Positions 52,593 to 62,728 of a stretch of 64,000 nucleotides of DNA are shown here, piece by piece. Origin of the DNA: Lysobacter spongiicola DSM 21749 (lineage in GTDB: Bacteria; Pseudomonadota; Gammaproteobacteria; Xanthomonadales; Xanthomonadaceae); assembly GCF_900167055.1 (NCBI RefSeq), contig NZ_FUXP01000001.1, positions 830,734-894,733 of the forward strand. The letters run 5' to 3'. The position numbers and the translations under genes are program-made. The notes beneath the pieces were generated by a model that was given only the letters and a program-made list of their open reading frames with translations, ran no database searches and was not told the DNA's origin. Numbering within the stretch: position 1 is the stretch's first letter; each line of letters opens with the position of its first letter.

Positions 52593-54431
52593 ATGACGAC
52601 ACCCAGGACACCCGGATCCCAGCACCTGTTCCACCTTGAGCGCTGGCTGCCAGCCGCCACCTGGCTGCTCGGTTATGGGCGCGCGACGCTTGGCCAGGAT
52701 CTGTTCGCGGCGCTGGTGGTCACGCTGATGCTGATCCCCCAGAGCCTCGCCTACGCGATGCTCGCCGGGCTGCCCCCTCAGGTCGGGCTGTACGCAAGCA
52801 TCGCGCCCCTCATCGCGTACGCCGCATTCGGCACCAGCCGCACGCTCTCGGTCGGGCCAGTCGCCGTGGTGTCGCTGATGACCGCCGCAGCGGTGGGCGA
52901 CATCGCGGCCACGGGCACGGCCGGCTATGTCGAGGCGGCGCTGGTGCTCGCGCTGCTGTCGGGTCTGGTGTTGCTGGGCATGGCGGTGCTGCGGCTCGGG
53001 TTCCTGGCGACGTTCCTCAGCCACCCGGTGATCTCCGGCTTCATCACTGGCTCGGCCGTGCTGATCGCGGCGAGCCAGCTCAAGCACATCCTCGGCATCC
53101 GGCTGGAAGGCGACACCCTGGTCGAGCTGGTGCCCGCGCTGGTCGGGGCACTGCCCGCCGCAAACGTTCCAACCGTGCTGATCGGCCTGTTCGCGACCGC
53201 CTTCCTGTTCTGGGTCCGCAAGGGCCTCAAGCCGCTGCTGCTGCGCATTGGCATGCCCGTGCGCGCGGCGGACTTCGCAACCAAGGCCGGCCCCGTGGTC
53301 GCCATCATCGCCACCACGCTGGCAGTGGCGGCGTGGGACCTGGCCCAGGGTGGCGTCCGCGTGGTGGGTGCGGTGCCTGCGGGCCTGCCGCCGCTGTCCT
53401 TCCCCCGCTTTGATGCGGGCCTGTGGACGCAACTGCTGCCCGCGGCCGTGCTGATCAGCCTGGTCGGGTTCGTGGAGTCGATCTCCGTCTCCCAGACGCT
53501 GGCGGCCAAGCGGCGCGAGCGCATCGATGCGAACCAGGAGCTGGTCGGCCTGGGCTCGGCCAACGTCGCGGCCGCGCTCACCGGCGGCTATCCGGTCACC
53601 GGGGGCTTCGCGCGCTCCGTCGTCAACTTCGACGCCGGTGCCCGTACCCAGCTGGCCGGTGTCTTCACTGCCGCCGGCATCGCACTGGTCGCGTTGTTGT
53701 TCACGCCGCTGTTCCGCAACCTGCCCCAGGCCGCACTGGCTGCAACGATCATCGTCGCGGTGCTGTCACTGGTCGACCTGGGCACGGTCCGCCACACCTG
53801 GCGCTACTCCCGCAGCGACTTCTCGGCCATGGCCGTCACGATCCTGGTCGTGCTCGCGGTGGGCGTGGAAGCAGGCATCGTCGCAGGCGTGCTGCTGTCC
53901 ATCGCCCTGTACCTGTGGCGCACCAGCCGGCCGCACATCGCGGTTGTCGGGCAGGTCCCCGGCACGGAACACTTCCGCAACATCGAGCGCCACACCGTAC
54001 TGACCAGCGCCCACGTGTTGTCCGTACGTGTCGATGAAAGCCTGTACTTCGCCAATGCGCGTTACCTGGAGGACCGGCTGTACGACGAGATCGCCCGGCG
54101 ACCGGAGATCCGTGACGTGGTGTTGATGTGTCCGGCGGTCAATTACATCGACGCCAGCGCACTGGCCAGTCTCGAAGTGATCAACGAACGGCTCCTACAG
54201 GCCGGCGTGCGGTTCCACCTGACAGAAGTCAAAGGCCCGGTCTTCGACCGGCTGCAGCGCTCGCACTTCCTCGACCACCTCAGCGGCCGCGTCTTCCTGA
54301 GCCAGCACCAGGCCATGGCTGCGCTGGACTGCGAGACGACCCGGCGCGCAGATGATGACGTGCCGGCCGCACAGCCCCCGCCTACGGGTGCCGGCGCCAC
54401 GAAAGAGGGTAAAGCTGCCACGGACCAGTGA
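52593..54431 (+). CDS. SulP-family anion transporter with STAS domain
   Basis: The 612-aa protein has 12-14 hydrophobic segments followed by a cytoplasmic STAS domain (about 430-560). Family motifs are LMLIPQSLAYAMLAGLPPQVG, FGTSRTLSVGPVAV and VESISVSQTLAAKRRERID. SulP carriers take up sulfate, bicarbonate or other anions. Its divergence from the persulfide dioxygenase operon suggests movement of sulfur oxyanions. The ATG at 52593 leaves the normal short N-terminus; an upstream TTG would add ten residues. The C-terminal 45 residues are a low-complexity tail. Confidence 0.92.
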   Translation: MTTPRTPGSQHLFHLERWLPAATWLLGYGRATLGQDLFAALVVTLMLIPQSLAYAMLAGLPPQVGLYASIAPLIAYAAFGTSRTLSVGPVAVVSLMTAAAVGDIAATGTAGYVEAALVLALLSGLVLLGMAVLRLGFLATFLSHPVISGFITGSAVLIAASQLKHILGIRLEGDTLVELVPALVGALPAANVPTVLIGLFATAFLFWVRKGLKPLLLRIGMPVRAADFATKAGPVVAIIATTLAVAAWDLAQGGVRVVGAVPAGLPPLSFPRFDAGLWTQLLPAAVLISLVGFVESISVSQTLAAKRRERIDANQELVGLGSANVAAALTGGYPVTGGFARSVVNFDAGARTQLAGVFTAAGIALVALLFTPLFRNLPQAALAATIIVAVLSLVDLGTVRHTWRYSRSDFSAMAVTILVVLAVGVEAGIVAGVLLSIALYLWRTSRPHIAVVGQVPGTEHFRNIERHTVLTSAHVLSVRVDESLYFANARYLEDRLYDEIARRPEIRDVVLMCPAVNYIDASALASLEVINERLLQAGVRFHLTEVKGPVFDRLQRSHFLDHLSGRVFLSQHQAMAALDCETTRRADDDVPAAQPPPTGAGATKEGKAATDQ

Positions 54432-54513
54432 CCCCGCGGTCCCACTGCACTCCCAAGGCCGAATCCGCGTCGGTTTGCCGATCCTGGCGTGGAGCAAGTA
54501 GGCTACGACGGCC

Positions 54514-54915
54514 ATGCACGCCCTCCGTCGCCACCGCCGCCGCCTGCGCACTGCCCTGCTCGTGCTGATGGTACTGGCCATGGTCGTCAGCCCGACCCTC
54601 GCGGCCGTAGGCGAACTTCACGGCCTCGAGCATGCCGCGATGGGTGCCAGTGACGACGGGCATGGGCACGGTCACCCGACACCCGATGGCCACCACCATC
54701 ACGACCATTCCGATGACGTGGCCGATCCTGATCCCGACCATGCCACGGGTGGGCACGGCCTGATGCACCAGGCGGCTAGCCTCACGGTAACCATGCCCGA
54801 CGAGCCGATGGCGATGTCCGGCGTGGAGCTCTGTGAGCCCTTGCTGCCGGAGCTCCACCGGCTTTGCCTCCCCGACGACGCCCCAAACCTCCCGTTCCGT
54901 CCACCGATCGCCTGA
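54514..54915 (+). CDS. His-rich exported protein ahead of the metal-efflux operon
   Basis: The 133-aa product has an Arg-rich N-terminus followed by a signal peptide or anchor (LLVLMVLAMVVSPTLAAVG). The mature part has a dense His/Asp cluster (DGHHHHDHSDD, HGHGH) and two Cys. I know no named family, but small His-rich proteins of this type are common upstream of czcCBA and could buffer zinc, cadmium or cobalt in the periplasm. It is separated from czcC by 69 bases and runs in the same direction. Confidence 0.75.
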   Translation: MHALRRHRRRLRTALLVLMVLAMVVSPTLAAVGELHGLEHAAMGASDDGHGHGHPTPDGHHHHDHSDDVADPDPDHATGGHGLMHQAASLTVTMPDEPMAMSGVELCEPLLPELHRLCLPDDAPNLPFRPPIA

Positions 54916-54984
54916 CCGCTGTCCCCGGTCGCACCGCGACCGCGCCCGCGCACCTGCCTGATTGATCCGGACGGAGGGTCACCC

Positions 54985-56238
54985 GTGTTGTCTCCACATC
55001 GTTGCAAGGCGCGACGCCTGTTGGCGTTGTCGCTTGCGTGCTGGGCGTTGTCCGGCCACGCCCAGCAGCGCATCACCGCCGATGAGGCGGTGGCGCTCGC
55101 TTTGTCACAACCCCATGTCCGACAGGAGCTGGATGCCGGCGTAGGACACGCCCGCAGCGAAGTCTTGGCCGCGCGCACCTGGTCCAATCCCGAGCTGGAG
55201 CTGTTGGAGGAGCGCGACCGCAGTGCGCCGGGTGGCGACGGACGCGAAACCAGCGTGGTGCTTTCGCAGGAGATCGAGTTGGGGGGCCGCCGCGGACTGC
55301 GCATCGACGCGGCCGAACTCGGCATCCGCGCGGCGGAGGTGACCGCCCGCTACGAACGTGCGCGCCTGCGCGGCGAGGTCCTTCGCGCCTACTCCCGGGC
55401 CGTCGCTGCCGAAACGCTCAGGGATTCCTGGCAGCGGAGTGCCACCGGCCTGGCAACGCTTGCGGACATCGCCGGACATCGCCACCAGGCCGGGGACCTG
55501 TCCGGCTACGAAAGCCGCCGCATCGCCCAGGCCAGCGCCCAGGCCGAGGCCGATGCCGCCCTGGCAGATACAGAAGCCCGCGCCGCCCGCGCCCATCTTG
55601 TCGGCTGGATCGGCAAGGCGGCACTGACCGCCGAGCTGGACACCACGCCACCGCTGCCCGCCCTCCCCACTGTTTCCGCCGAAACCGGATCAGCAGAACT
55701 CGAGGTGCTTCAGGCACGGCGCGAACACGCCGCAGCGCAGGCACGCGCCGAACGCCGGCTGGCCCTGCCGCTCAACATTGGCGTGGGGACCAAGCGGGTG
55801 GAGGAAGCCGGCATCAGCGACAACGTCATGATCGTCGAGCTGGGTGTGCCGCTGCCCCTGTTCGACCGCAACCAGGCGGCACGCGCCCGCGCCGCCGCCG
55901 ATTCCCAGTTGGCCGAAGCCCGATACCAGCGCGCCTTGCTTCAGACCGAGGGCCGCCGCGCTGCCGCCCTCGCCGAGGCCGCTCAACTTTCGGAATCGGC
56001 GCGGACGCTGTTGCGATTCGCGGTACCCGAAGCCGCGCGGCTTACCACGATCGCCCGCAACAGCTTCGCCGAAGGCGAGCTCGATCTGGTCGGCCTGCTC
56101 GACGCCCACCAGGCCGAAACTGATGTCATCCAGCAGGCGTTGGACCAGCAGTCGCGTGCACTCGAAGCGCTACTCGAGCTCCAGCTGTTGAGCCCCCTCG
56201 ACCCCGACGTTCCCAACCCCACCCACCTGAAGGAGTGA
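54985..56238 (+). CDS. czcC: outer-membrane factor of RND metal efflux (CzcC-like)
   Basis: The 417-aa TolC-family protein is the outer-membrane duct of a tripartite heavy-metal pump. It has a signal peptide ending GHAQ, and two outer-membrane-efflux repeats of long helices, with ITADEAVALALSQPHVR at the start and NMIVELGVPLPLFDRNQAAR-like signatures near residues 275-300. The start is GTG 54985 behind GGAGGG. It is followed by the His-rich lipoprotein gene with only two bases between, then the adaptor and pump genes. Confidence 0.9.
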   Translation: MLSPHRCKARRLLALSLACWALSGHAQQRITADEAVALALSQPHVRQELDAGVGHARSEVLAARTWSNPELELLEERDRSAPGGDGRETSVVLSQEIELGGRRGLRIDAAELGIRAAEVTARYERARLRGEVLRAYSRAVAAETLRDSWQRSATGLATLADIAGHRHQAGDLSGYESRRIAQASAQAEADAALADTEARAARAHLVGWIGKAALTAELDTTPPLPALPTVSAETGSAELEVLQARREHAAAQARAERRLALPLNIGVGTKRVEEAGISDNVMIVELGVPLPLFDRNQAARARAAADSQLAEARYQRALLQTEGRRAAALAEAAQLSESARTLLRFAVPEAARLTTIARNSFAEGELDLVGLLDAHQAETDVIQQALDQQSRALEALLELQLLSPLDPDVPNPTHLKE

Positions 56239-56240
56239 CC

Positions 56241-56546
56241 ATGAAGATCAGCATCACCGCCACCGCCACCGCCACCGCCATCGCCGTCGCCCTGCTGTTG
56301 GCTGCATGCAACAGCGACACCACGCCGACCGACGCCACGCCGCAGGCCGATGCCGCAGCCACCGCCGAAGCCGCGGCACAGACCGAAGCCGTGTATGGCG
56401 ACGAAGCCCCGGTGGCCATCGAGGCCGATGCGGCGGCAGAGGATCACCACGCGCACAACGCCGACGGCAGCCACCCCACCGGCGAGGACCACGCCGAAGA
56501 GGAAGGTGACCATCCGCACGGCGACGACGCCGACCACAGCCATTGA
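56241..56546 (+). CDS. small His-rich lipoprotein in the czc operon
   Basis: The 101-aa product has a lipoprotein signal (VALLLAAC, lipidation at Cys24). The mature part is an Ala/Glu/Asp-rich tail containing several His clusters (EDHHAHNADG, DHPHGDDADHSH) that should bind divalent metals. No domain is recognised. It lies two bases after czcC and 59 before czcB. A metal sponge or sensor anchored in the envelope is the likely role, inferred from composition and position. Confidence 0.8.
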   Translation: MKISITATATATAIAVALLLAACNSDTTPTDATPQADAAATAEAAAQTEAVYGDEAPVAIEADAAAEDHHAHNADGSHPTGEDHAEEEGDHPHGDDADHSH

Positions 56547-56605
56547 TCCATCCGTCCCGCCCGGAACCCGGGCGGGACGCTCCCCCGATTGACTACGGAA
56601 CCGCC

Positions 56606-58156
56606 ATGCGCCGCCTCCCGATTTCGCTCGCCTCCCTCCGCACCCGCATGCTGCCCGCTGCGCTGATCGCACTGGCGCTGGCCGGCTGCGACCGCACGAG
56701 CGGGAGTGCGTCACCGGATCTGCAGGCGCAGGTCCATACCCATTTCACCCCCCGGACGGAGCTGTTCGTCGAGTTCGATCCGCTGGTCACCGGCGCCAAA
56801 TCGACCTTCGCGGCGCACTTCACCCGGCTCGCGGATTACAAGCCGGTCGAAGCCGGCACCGTCGATGTGATCCTCTCCGGCGGGAACGCGCCCACCGAGC
56901 GTTTTCGTGTCAGCGCGCCGCGCGCTCCCGGCATCTTCGCGCCGACCGTCCTGCCCCGCGCCACCGGGCGCCGCAACCTCAGCCTTGTCATCACGGCACC
57001 CGGACTGGAGGCGCGCCACGAGCTCGGGGAAGTCACGGTCTACGACGATGCGACGGCCGCGTTGGAAGCCGGCCCTGCAGCCGGGACGACCGAAGGCGAG
57101 ATCGGTTTCCTGAAGGAGCAGCAGTGGACCACCGACTTCTCCATCGAAGCGGTGCAGCCGAGAGAACTGCGCGAATCGGTGCGTGCCCCGGCCACCATCC
57201 GCCCATCCGCCGACGGCGCCGCCGAGGTGGTCGCCACCGCCGCCGGCACCGTGCGCGCGACCGGCGGCTTCCCTGCACTGGGCGACCGCGTCGCACGCGG
57301 GCAGACCCTGGCGATGCTGGTCCCCCGACTGGGCAGCGATACCGACGTCGCCTCTCTGCAAGCGGACCTGGCCACCGCCCGCAGCCAGGCGGCCCTGGCG
57401 GAGGCCGAGTCGGCGCGCATGGAGCGCCTGTATGCACAGCAGGCGGTATCCCAGCGTCGCCTGGAGGAGGCCCGCGCTGCACGGAAAGTCGCACAGGCAC
57501 AGTTGCAGGCTGCCGGGGACCGGGTGTCACAGTTGGGCGGCAGCAGTGGTGGCATTGCAGTCAAGGCACCGATGGCTGGAATGATCGCGCTCGCGCCCGT
57601 ATCAAACGGGTCCGCGGTGGAGGATGGCGACCTGCTGTTCCATATCGTCAACCGCGACGAGCTCTGGCTCGAGGCACACGTCTCCGAAGCCGACGCGGCG
57701 CGGCTGGAGTCGCCCACGGGCGCTTCATTCGAGCTACCCGGGCTCGACGCCCCGGTGGAGATCCGCACCGCGGACAACGGCCGGCTGGTCGGGGTCGGCG
57801 GGATGATCGATCCGGAGAGCCGCAGCGTCCCCGTGATCTTCGCGATGGACGACCCCGGCCCGCACATCGCGCTCAACCAGGACGTTGAAGCGCGGGTATT
57901 TACCGGTGGGATGCGCAGCGGCTTGAGCGTGCCGGTGGGAGCGGTCATCGACGACGGCGGCCAGCGGGTGGTGTACGTGATGCGTGGCGGTGAATCTTTC
58001 TCGCGCGTGCCGGTGCGACTGGGTCTGCGCGACGGCGACCGCTACGAGGTACTCGAGGGGCTGGAGGCCGGCCAGCGCGTCGTCAGCCGCGGCGCGATGC
58101 AGGTCCGGCTGGCGGCGGCGACGCCGGAAGCCATGGGCCACGGCCACGCACACTGA
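56606..58156 (+). CDS. czcB: periplasmic adaptor of RND metal efflux (CzcB-like)
   Basis: The 516-aa HlyD-type membrane-fusion protein is lipidated (lipobox LAGC). A long N-terminal beta domain (about 30-175, VHTHFTPRTELFVEFDP) typical of metal adaptors precedes the barrel-sandwich (lipoyl) and helical hairpin (SQAALAEAESARMERLYAQQ) and the beta-barrel domain (ALNQDVEARVFTGG). The end has a His tail (GHGHAH) that may hand on metal. The ATG at 56606 puts the signal first. It sits 10 bases ahead of czcA. Confidence 0.92.
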   Translation: MRRLPISLASLRTRMLPAALIALALAGCDRTSGSASPDLQAQVHTHFTPRTELFVEFDPLVTGAKSTFAAHFTRLADYKPVEAGTVDVILSGGNAPTERFRVSAPRAPGIFAPTVLPRATGRRNLSLVITAPGLEARHELGEVTVYDDATAALEAGPAAGTTEGEIGFLKEQQWTTDFSIEAVQPRELRESVRAPATIRPSADGAAEVVATAAGTVRATGGFPALGDRVARGQTLAMLVPRLGSDTDVASLQADLATARSQAALAEAESARMERLYAQQAVSQRRLEEARAARKVAQAQLQAAGDRVSQLGGSSGGIAVKAPMAGMIALAPVSNGSAVEDGDLLFHIVNRDELWLEAHVSEADAARLESPTGASFELPGLDAPVEIRTADNGRLVGVGGMIDPESRSVPVIFAMDDPGPHIALNQDVEARVFTGGMRSGLSVPVGAVIDDGGQRVVYVMRGGESFSRVPVRLGLRDGDRYEVLEGLEAGQRVVSRGAMQVRLAAATPEAMGHGHAH

Positions 58157-58166
58157 GGGCGCCGGA

Positions 58167-61100
58167 ATGATCGAGAAACTGATCGGCTGGTCGCTGCGCA
58201 ACCGCCTGTTCGTGCTGTTCGGTGGGCTGTTGCTGCTGGCCTGGGGGGCGATCGAAGCCCAGCGCATGCCGGTGGACGTCTTTCCGGACCTCACCGCCCC
58301 GTCGGTGACCGTGGTGGCCGAGGCGCATGGGATGGCGCCCGAAGAGGTGGAGACCCTGATCGCCTTCCCGCTCGAAACCGCGCTCAACGGCGCTCCCGGC
58401 GTGCGCCGCGTGCGATCCAACAGCAGCATCGGCATCGGCGTGGTGACGGTGGAGTTCGACTGGGGAACGGACGTCTACCAGGCACGCCAGATCGTCGCCG
58501 AGCGCATCGCCACCGTCCGCGGGCAGCTGCCGCCGGACCTTCCCGAGCCCACGCTCGCGCCGATCACCTCGATCATGGGCGAGATCATGTTCATCGCCCT
58601 GCACTCCGATCGGCACACGCCGATGGAGCTCAAGACCACGGCGGACTGGGTGCTGCGCCGGCGTCTGCTGGCAGTGCCCGGCATCGCCGAGGTGATCCCC
58701 AATGGCGGCGATACCCGGCAGTTCCAGGTAGTGGCCGACCCGGTGCGCATGGCCGCCTTCGACGTCACGCTGGAACAGGTGATGGATGCGGTCGGCGAGA
58801 GCAACGAAAACACCTCGGCCGGCTTCTACGTGGAGAACGCGCAGGAGTTCCTGATCCACGGGCGCGGCCGCGTCCGCGAGCCCGCGGACATCGGCGAGGT
58901 GTTCATCACCCGGCGCGGCGATCGTCCCGTGCTGGTCCGCGACGTGGCCGAGGTGCGCGTCGGAGCGGCGCCCACGCGCGGGACCGCCGCGTTCAATGGC
59001 GAGCGCGCGGTGGTGCTGGGCATCCAGAAGCAGCCCGGTGCCAACACGCTGGCGCTGACCGGCGAGCTTGACCGCGTGCTGGCCGATATCCAGTCCACGC
59101 TGCCCGCGGGCATGACCATCAGCGCCAACCTGTTCCGCCAAGCGGACTTCATCGAAGTCGGCATCGGCAACCTGGGCCGCGCCATCGTCGAAGGCATGCT
59201 GCTGGTGGTCGCGATCGTATTCGCGTTCCTCCTGAGCGGCCGCGCCACCGGCATCACCCTGCTGGCGATCCCGCTGTCGCTGGTGGTGGCGGTCCTGGCG
59301 ATGAAGGCGGCCGGTATCGGCATCAACACCATGACGCTGGGCGGCATGGCGATCGCGCTGGGCGCACTGGTGGACGACGCGATCATCGTCGTGGAGAACA
59401 CCGTGCGCCGGCTGCGCGAGAACGTGCTGCTGCCGGAGTCCCAACGTCGCGGCGTGCTGGACCTGGTGTTCGCGGCCACCCGCGAGATCCAGGGTTCGGT
59501 GGTGTTCGCCACCATCATCATCGTGCTGGTGTTCCTGCCCATCTTCTTCCTCAGCGGCGTGGAAGGCCGGCTGATGCAGCCGCTGGGCTTCGCCTACGTG
59601 GTGTCGCTGCTGGCCTCGCTTGCGGTCGCGGTCACGGTCACGCCGGTGCTGTGCAGCCTGCTGCTGCCACGCTCGAAGATCGTGCGCGAAGCGCGCGAGT
59701 CCGGATTGTCGCGCTGGTTCAAGGCGCGCTACCGGCCGCTGTTCGACGCCACCGTGTCGCGCTGGCGCATCATCGGCATCGCTTCGGTGGTCGGCACGGC
59801 GCTGACGCTGTTCGCGCTGTTCAGCGCCGGCCGGGCCTTCCTGCCCGACTTCAACGAAGGCAGCCTGACGGTCAACGTGACGACCCTGCCGGGCACCTCG
59901 CTCGAGCAGTCCGACGCGTTGGCCAGCCGGGTCGAAGGGATCCTGCTCGACCAGCCCGAGGTCGTGGCCACCGGCCGCCGCACCGGACGCGCCGAGCTCG
60001 ACCCGCACGCGCAGGAGATCTACGCCTCCGAGATCGAGGTCACCCTGGCAATGGGCGAGCGCAGCAAGGAGGCCCTGCTGGCGCACCTCCGCAGCGAGTT
60101 CTCCGGCATCTCCGGCGCGCAGGTAGTAATCGGCCAACCGATATCGCACCGCATCGACCACATGCTGTCGGGCACCCGCGCCAACATCGCGATCAAGCTG
60201 TTCGGCAAGGACCTCTACGAACTGCGCCGCCTGGGCCAGCAGATCGAGGACCAGGTCAAGGCGGTGCCGGGCGCGGTTGACGTCAACCTGGAGCAGCAGT
60301 CGGAACTGCCTTTCGTGACCATCGACTTCGATCGCGGCGCCCTGGCCCGGTACGGCATGAGCGTGCGTGAGGCCAGCCACGTGATCGAAACCGCGTTCTT
60401 CGGCAGCACGGTATCGCGCGTGCTTGAAGGTGACGCCAGCATCGATGTCGTCGTGCGGCTACCGGACTCGGCGCGCGACAGCGTTGAGACCATCCGCGCC
60501 CTGCAGGTCGCCACGCCGGACGGAGCACGCGTGCCCTTGTCGGCGCTGGCCCGCGTGGAGCGCAGCCGCGGGCCCAACCAGATCGGCCGCGAGAACGTGC
60601 AGCGGCGCATCGTGGTGATGGCCAACGTCGCCGGCCGCGACCTCGGCGGGGTGGTCGACGACGCGCGCGAACGCATCGAGCGCAACATCGACCTGCCTAC
60701 CGGCTACCACGTCGAGTATGGCGGCCAGTTCGAGAGCGCCGAGGCCGCCTCGCGCACGCTGCTGCTGATCGGCAGTGGCGTGGTGGTCGGCATCTTCCTG
60801 CTGCTGTACCTCGCGTTTTCCAGCACCCGCGACGCGCTGCTGGTCATGCTCAACCTGCCGCTCGCGCTGCTGGGCGGCGTGGCCGGCGTGTGGCTGTCGG
60901 GCGGCATCCTGACGGTGGCGTCGATCATCGGCTTCATCACCTTGTTTGGCATCGCCACGCGCAACGGCGTGATGCTGATAGCGCACATCCATCACCTGGC
61001 GCGCGAAGAAGGCATCGCCGATGCCCTGGAGCGGGTGCGGCGCGGGTCCGAGGAGCGCCTGGTACCCATCGCCATGACCGCGCTCGCCACCGCCCTGGCG

Positions 61101-61283
61101 CTGGTGCCGTTGGCATTGTCGGCGGGCGAGCCGGGCAGCGAGATCCAGGCACCGATGGCCATCGTGATCCTGGCCGGCCTGCTGAGCTCGACGGTACTGA
61201 ATATGCTGGTGCTGCCGGCGCTGTACCTGCGTTACGGCCAGTACGGCCGCCGTGTCTCCGGCCCCGTATCCATGGAGAGCTGA
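58167..61283 (+). CDS. czcA: heavy-metal RND efflux pump (CzcA-like)
   Basis: The 1038-aa inner-membrane pump of the HME-RND family expels metal cations by proton antiport. Features are [17 protein letters not shown] near the N-terminus, the two large periplasmic loops and 12 TM. TM4 reads [15 protein letters not shown], with D403 and D404; the first Asp of the DFGxxxD signature of CzcA/CnrA-type pumps is replaced by Ala397. This resembles the monovalent or unassigned HME subgroups, so zinc/cobalt/cadmium as substrate should not be assumed. Start ATG 58167 lies 10 bases after czcB. Confidence 0.93.
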   Translation: MIEKLIGWSLRNRLFVLFGGLLLLAWGAIEAQRMPVDVFPDLTAPSVTVVAEAHGMAPEEVETLIAFPLETALNGAPGVRRVRSNSSIGIGVVTVEFDWGTDVYQARQIVAERIATVRGQLPPDLPEPTLAPITSIMGEIMFIALHSDRHTPMELKTTADWVLRRRLLAVPGIAEVIPNGGDTRQFQVVADPVRMAAFDVTLEQVMDAVGESNENTSAGFYVENAQEFLIHGRGRVREPADIGEVFITRRGDRPVLVRDVAEVRVGAAPTRGTAAFNGERAVVLGIQKQPGANTLALTGELDRVLADIQSTLPAGMTISANLFRQADFIEVGIGNLGRAIVEGMLLVVAIVFAFLLSGRATGITLLAIPLSLVVAVLAMKAAGIGINTMTLGGMAIALGALVDDAIIVVENTVRRLRENVLLPESQRRGVLDLVFAATREIQGSVVFATIIIVLVFLPIFFLSGVEGRLMQPLGFAYVVSLLASLAVAVTVTPVLCSLLLPRSKIVREARESGLSRWFKARYRPLFDATVSRWRIIGIASVVGTALTLFALFSAGRAFLPDFNEGSLTVNVTTLPGTSLEQSDALASRVEGILLDQPEVVATGRRTGRAELDPHAQEIYASEIEVTLAMGERSKEALLAHLRSEFSGISGAQVVIGQPISHRIDHMLSGTRANIAIKLFGKDLYELRRLGQQIEDQVKAVPGAVDVNLEQQSELPFVTIDFDRGALARYGMSVREASHVIETAFFGSTVSRVLEGDASIDVVVRLPDSARDSVETIRALQVATPDGARVPLSALARVERSRGPNQIGRENVQRRIVVMANVAGRDLGGVVDDARERIERNIDLPTGYHVEYGGQFESAEAASRTLLLIGSGVVVGIFLLLYLAFSSTRDALLVMLNLPLALLGGVAGVWLSGGILTVASIIGFITLFGIATRNGVMLIAHIHHLAREEGIADALERVRRGSEERLVPIAMTALATALALVPLALSAGEPGSEIQAPMAIVILAGLLSSTVLNMLVLPALYLRYGQYGRRVSGPVSMES

Positions 61284-61285
61284 AC

Positions 61286-61465
61286 ATGGGAGACGCTTGC
61301 TGCGGAAGCACCGTGGATATCCGCGCCCTGGAGGCACGGCAGCGCCGCGTGCTGATGATCGTGCTGGCCATCAACCTGGCCACGTTCGCGATGATGTTCC
61401 TGCGCTCGTTGTGGCGGGTGCTGCGCGATGCATGGGCCGAATTGCGTATGGAAAGTGCAGCGTGA
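61286..61465 (+). pseudogene. stump of a CDF cation-efflux gene
   Basis: This 59-codon frame begins like a cation diffusion facilitator: [20 protein letters not shown], then [17 protein letters not shown], the CDF TM1. After about 40 residues it departs into an unrelated tail ([19 protein letters not shown]) and stops. A CDF transporter has about 300 residues, so some 250 are missing. Because its stop overlaps the ynfA start (GTGA), an in-frame deletion or recombination seems to have joined the CDF 5' end to ynfA. It could still act as a small membrane protein. Confidence 0.7.
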
Positions 61466-61797
61466 TCCCGGTGCTCAAAGTCGCCGCGCTGTTTGTCATC
61501 ACCGCGCTCGCGGAGATCGTCGGCTGCTGGCTGGTCCTGCTCTGGCGAAAGGAAAGCGGCTCCGCGTGGCTCCTGATTCCAGCGGCGGTCAGCCTGGCCG
61601 CGTTCGCCTGGTTGCTGACCTTGCATCCGGTCGCCTCGGGCAGGATCTACGCCGCTTACGGCGGCATCTACGTCGCAACCGCGTTGGCCTGGCTGGTGCT
61701 CGTCGATGACGGCCGCCTCGACCGCATCGACGTGCTCGGTGGCGGCTTGATCTTCCTCGGGGCCATGGTGATGGTCGGCGGGCACTGGCGTACCTGA
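61462..61797 (+). CDS. ynfA: YnfA-family membrane protein
   Basis: The 111-aa four-TM protein of the YnfA/UPF0060 family is distantly similar to small multidrug transporters. Signatures are [41 protein letters not shown] and [15 protein letters not shown]. The start is GTG 61462, inside the stop of the CDF stump. As the last gene of the czc operon it may help expel cations, but no function is proven for this branch. Confidence 0.93.
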   Translation: MIPVLKVAALFVITALAEIVGCWLVLLWRKESGSAWLLIPAAVSLAAFAWLLTLHPVASGRIYAAYGGIYVATALAWLVLVDDGRLDRIDVLGGGLIFLGAMVMVGGHWRT

Positions 61798-61834
61798 CCC
61801 GCAGCAGAAACGACCATCGGTTGAAGCGAGGTTG

Positions 61835-62728
61835 CTACGCGGCCGCTGCAAACACCAGCGACTGGTGCACCTGCGCCCCGGCCCATGCGCCATCGCCGAC
61901 GGCAAGCGATATCGAATGCGGCACGCGGGCGGCATCGCCGCATGCGAACACGCCGGGGATGCTGGTTTCCTTGGCCTCGCTGGTGCGGATCTGGGTGCCC
62001 ATCGGGGTGTCCATCAGCTCGCAGCCGAGCTGTTCGGCGATGTCGGAGGCAGGCGCGTTGCGCGGTGCGGTGAAGAGGCCGGCGAACTCCAGGCCGCGCC
62101 CATCCGCCAGCACGACCTCCGCCTTGCCCTCAATGCGGCCAATCGTCGTCCTTTCGATGACGACGCCCCGCTCTGCCAGTGCCGTTTCCGCCGGCTCATC
62201 GAGTTCGAGCACGCCATTGGTCAACAGCGTCACCAGCCCCCACTCGGCCAACAGGCTCGCCTGGTGCGCCGACATCGGGTGGGCGGCGATGACGCCGACG
62301 TCGCCGCGGTCGAGCTCGTACCCGTGGCAGTAGGGGCAGTGGAAGATGCTCCTTCCCCATCGTTCCGCCAGGCCTTCCACCTCGGGCAGCGCATCGGAGA
62401 CGCCGAGCGCCAGCAATAGGCGCCGCCCGCGGTGCTCGTCGCCGTCTCCCGTCGTGACGGTGAAGCCGTCCCTCGCGCCGGACGCGGCAACGGCGGTGCC
62501 CTCGATCCAGGTCAGCGTGGGGTAACGCTCGAGCTGGGACCGTGCGACGCGCGCGATCTCTGCGGGATCGCTCCCGTCCTGGCCCAGGAACCCGTGTGAT
62601 TCGACCGCCATGCGGTTGCGCCGCTGCCCCGCATCGATGACCAGCACGGTGCGCCGCGCCCGGAGCAACTGCAGTGCAGCCGCCATGCCGGCGTAGCTCC
62701 CGCCAATGACGATGACGTGATAGGTCAT
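61835..62728 (-). CDS. thioredoxin-reductase-like flavoprotein
   Basis: The 297-aa FAD/NAD(P)H oxidoreductase has the FAD fold VIVIGGSYAGMAAALQLL at the N-terminus, the redox pair CPYC in FHCPYCHGYEL, and the second FAD motif SIPGVFACGDAARVP. Two-domain enzymes of this type (bacillithiol or thioredoxin-like disulfide reductases) work on small thiols rather than always on thioredoxin. It overlaps its Rrf2 regulator by ATGA and should be controlled by it, probably in response to redox or nitrosative stress. Confidence 0.92.
   Translation of the reverse strand: MTYHVIVIGGSYAGMAAALQLLRARRTVLVIDAGQRRNRMAVESHGFLGQDGSDPAEIARVARSQLERYPTLTWIEGTAVAASGARDGFTVTTGDGDEHRGRRLLLALGVSDALPEVEGLAERWGRSIFHCPYCHGYELDRGDVGVIAAHPMSAHQASLLAEWGLVTLLTNGVLELDEPAETALAERGVVIERTTIGRIEGKAEVVLADGRGLEFAGLFTAPRNAPASDIAEQLGCELMDTPMGTQIRTSEAKETSIPGVFACGDAARVPHSISLAVGDGAWAGAQVHQSLVFAAAA

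Noticed and set aside
58083..60380. 765-codon minus-strand frame opposite czcA
   Set aside because: Shadow frame; His/Gln/Arg-rich nonsense with no domain.
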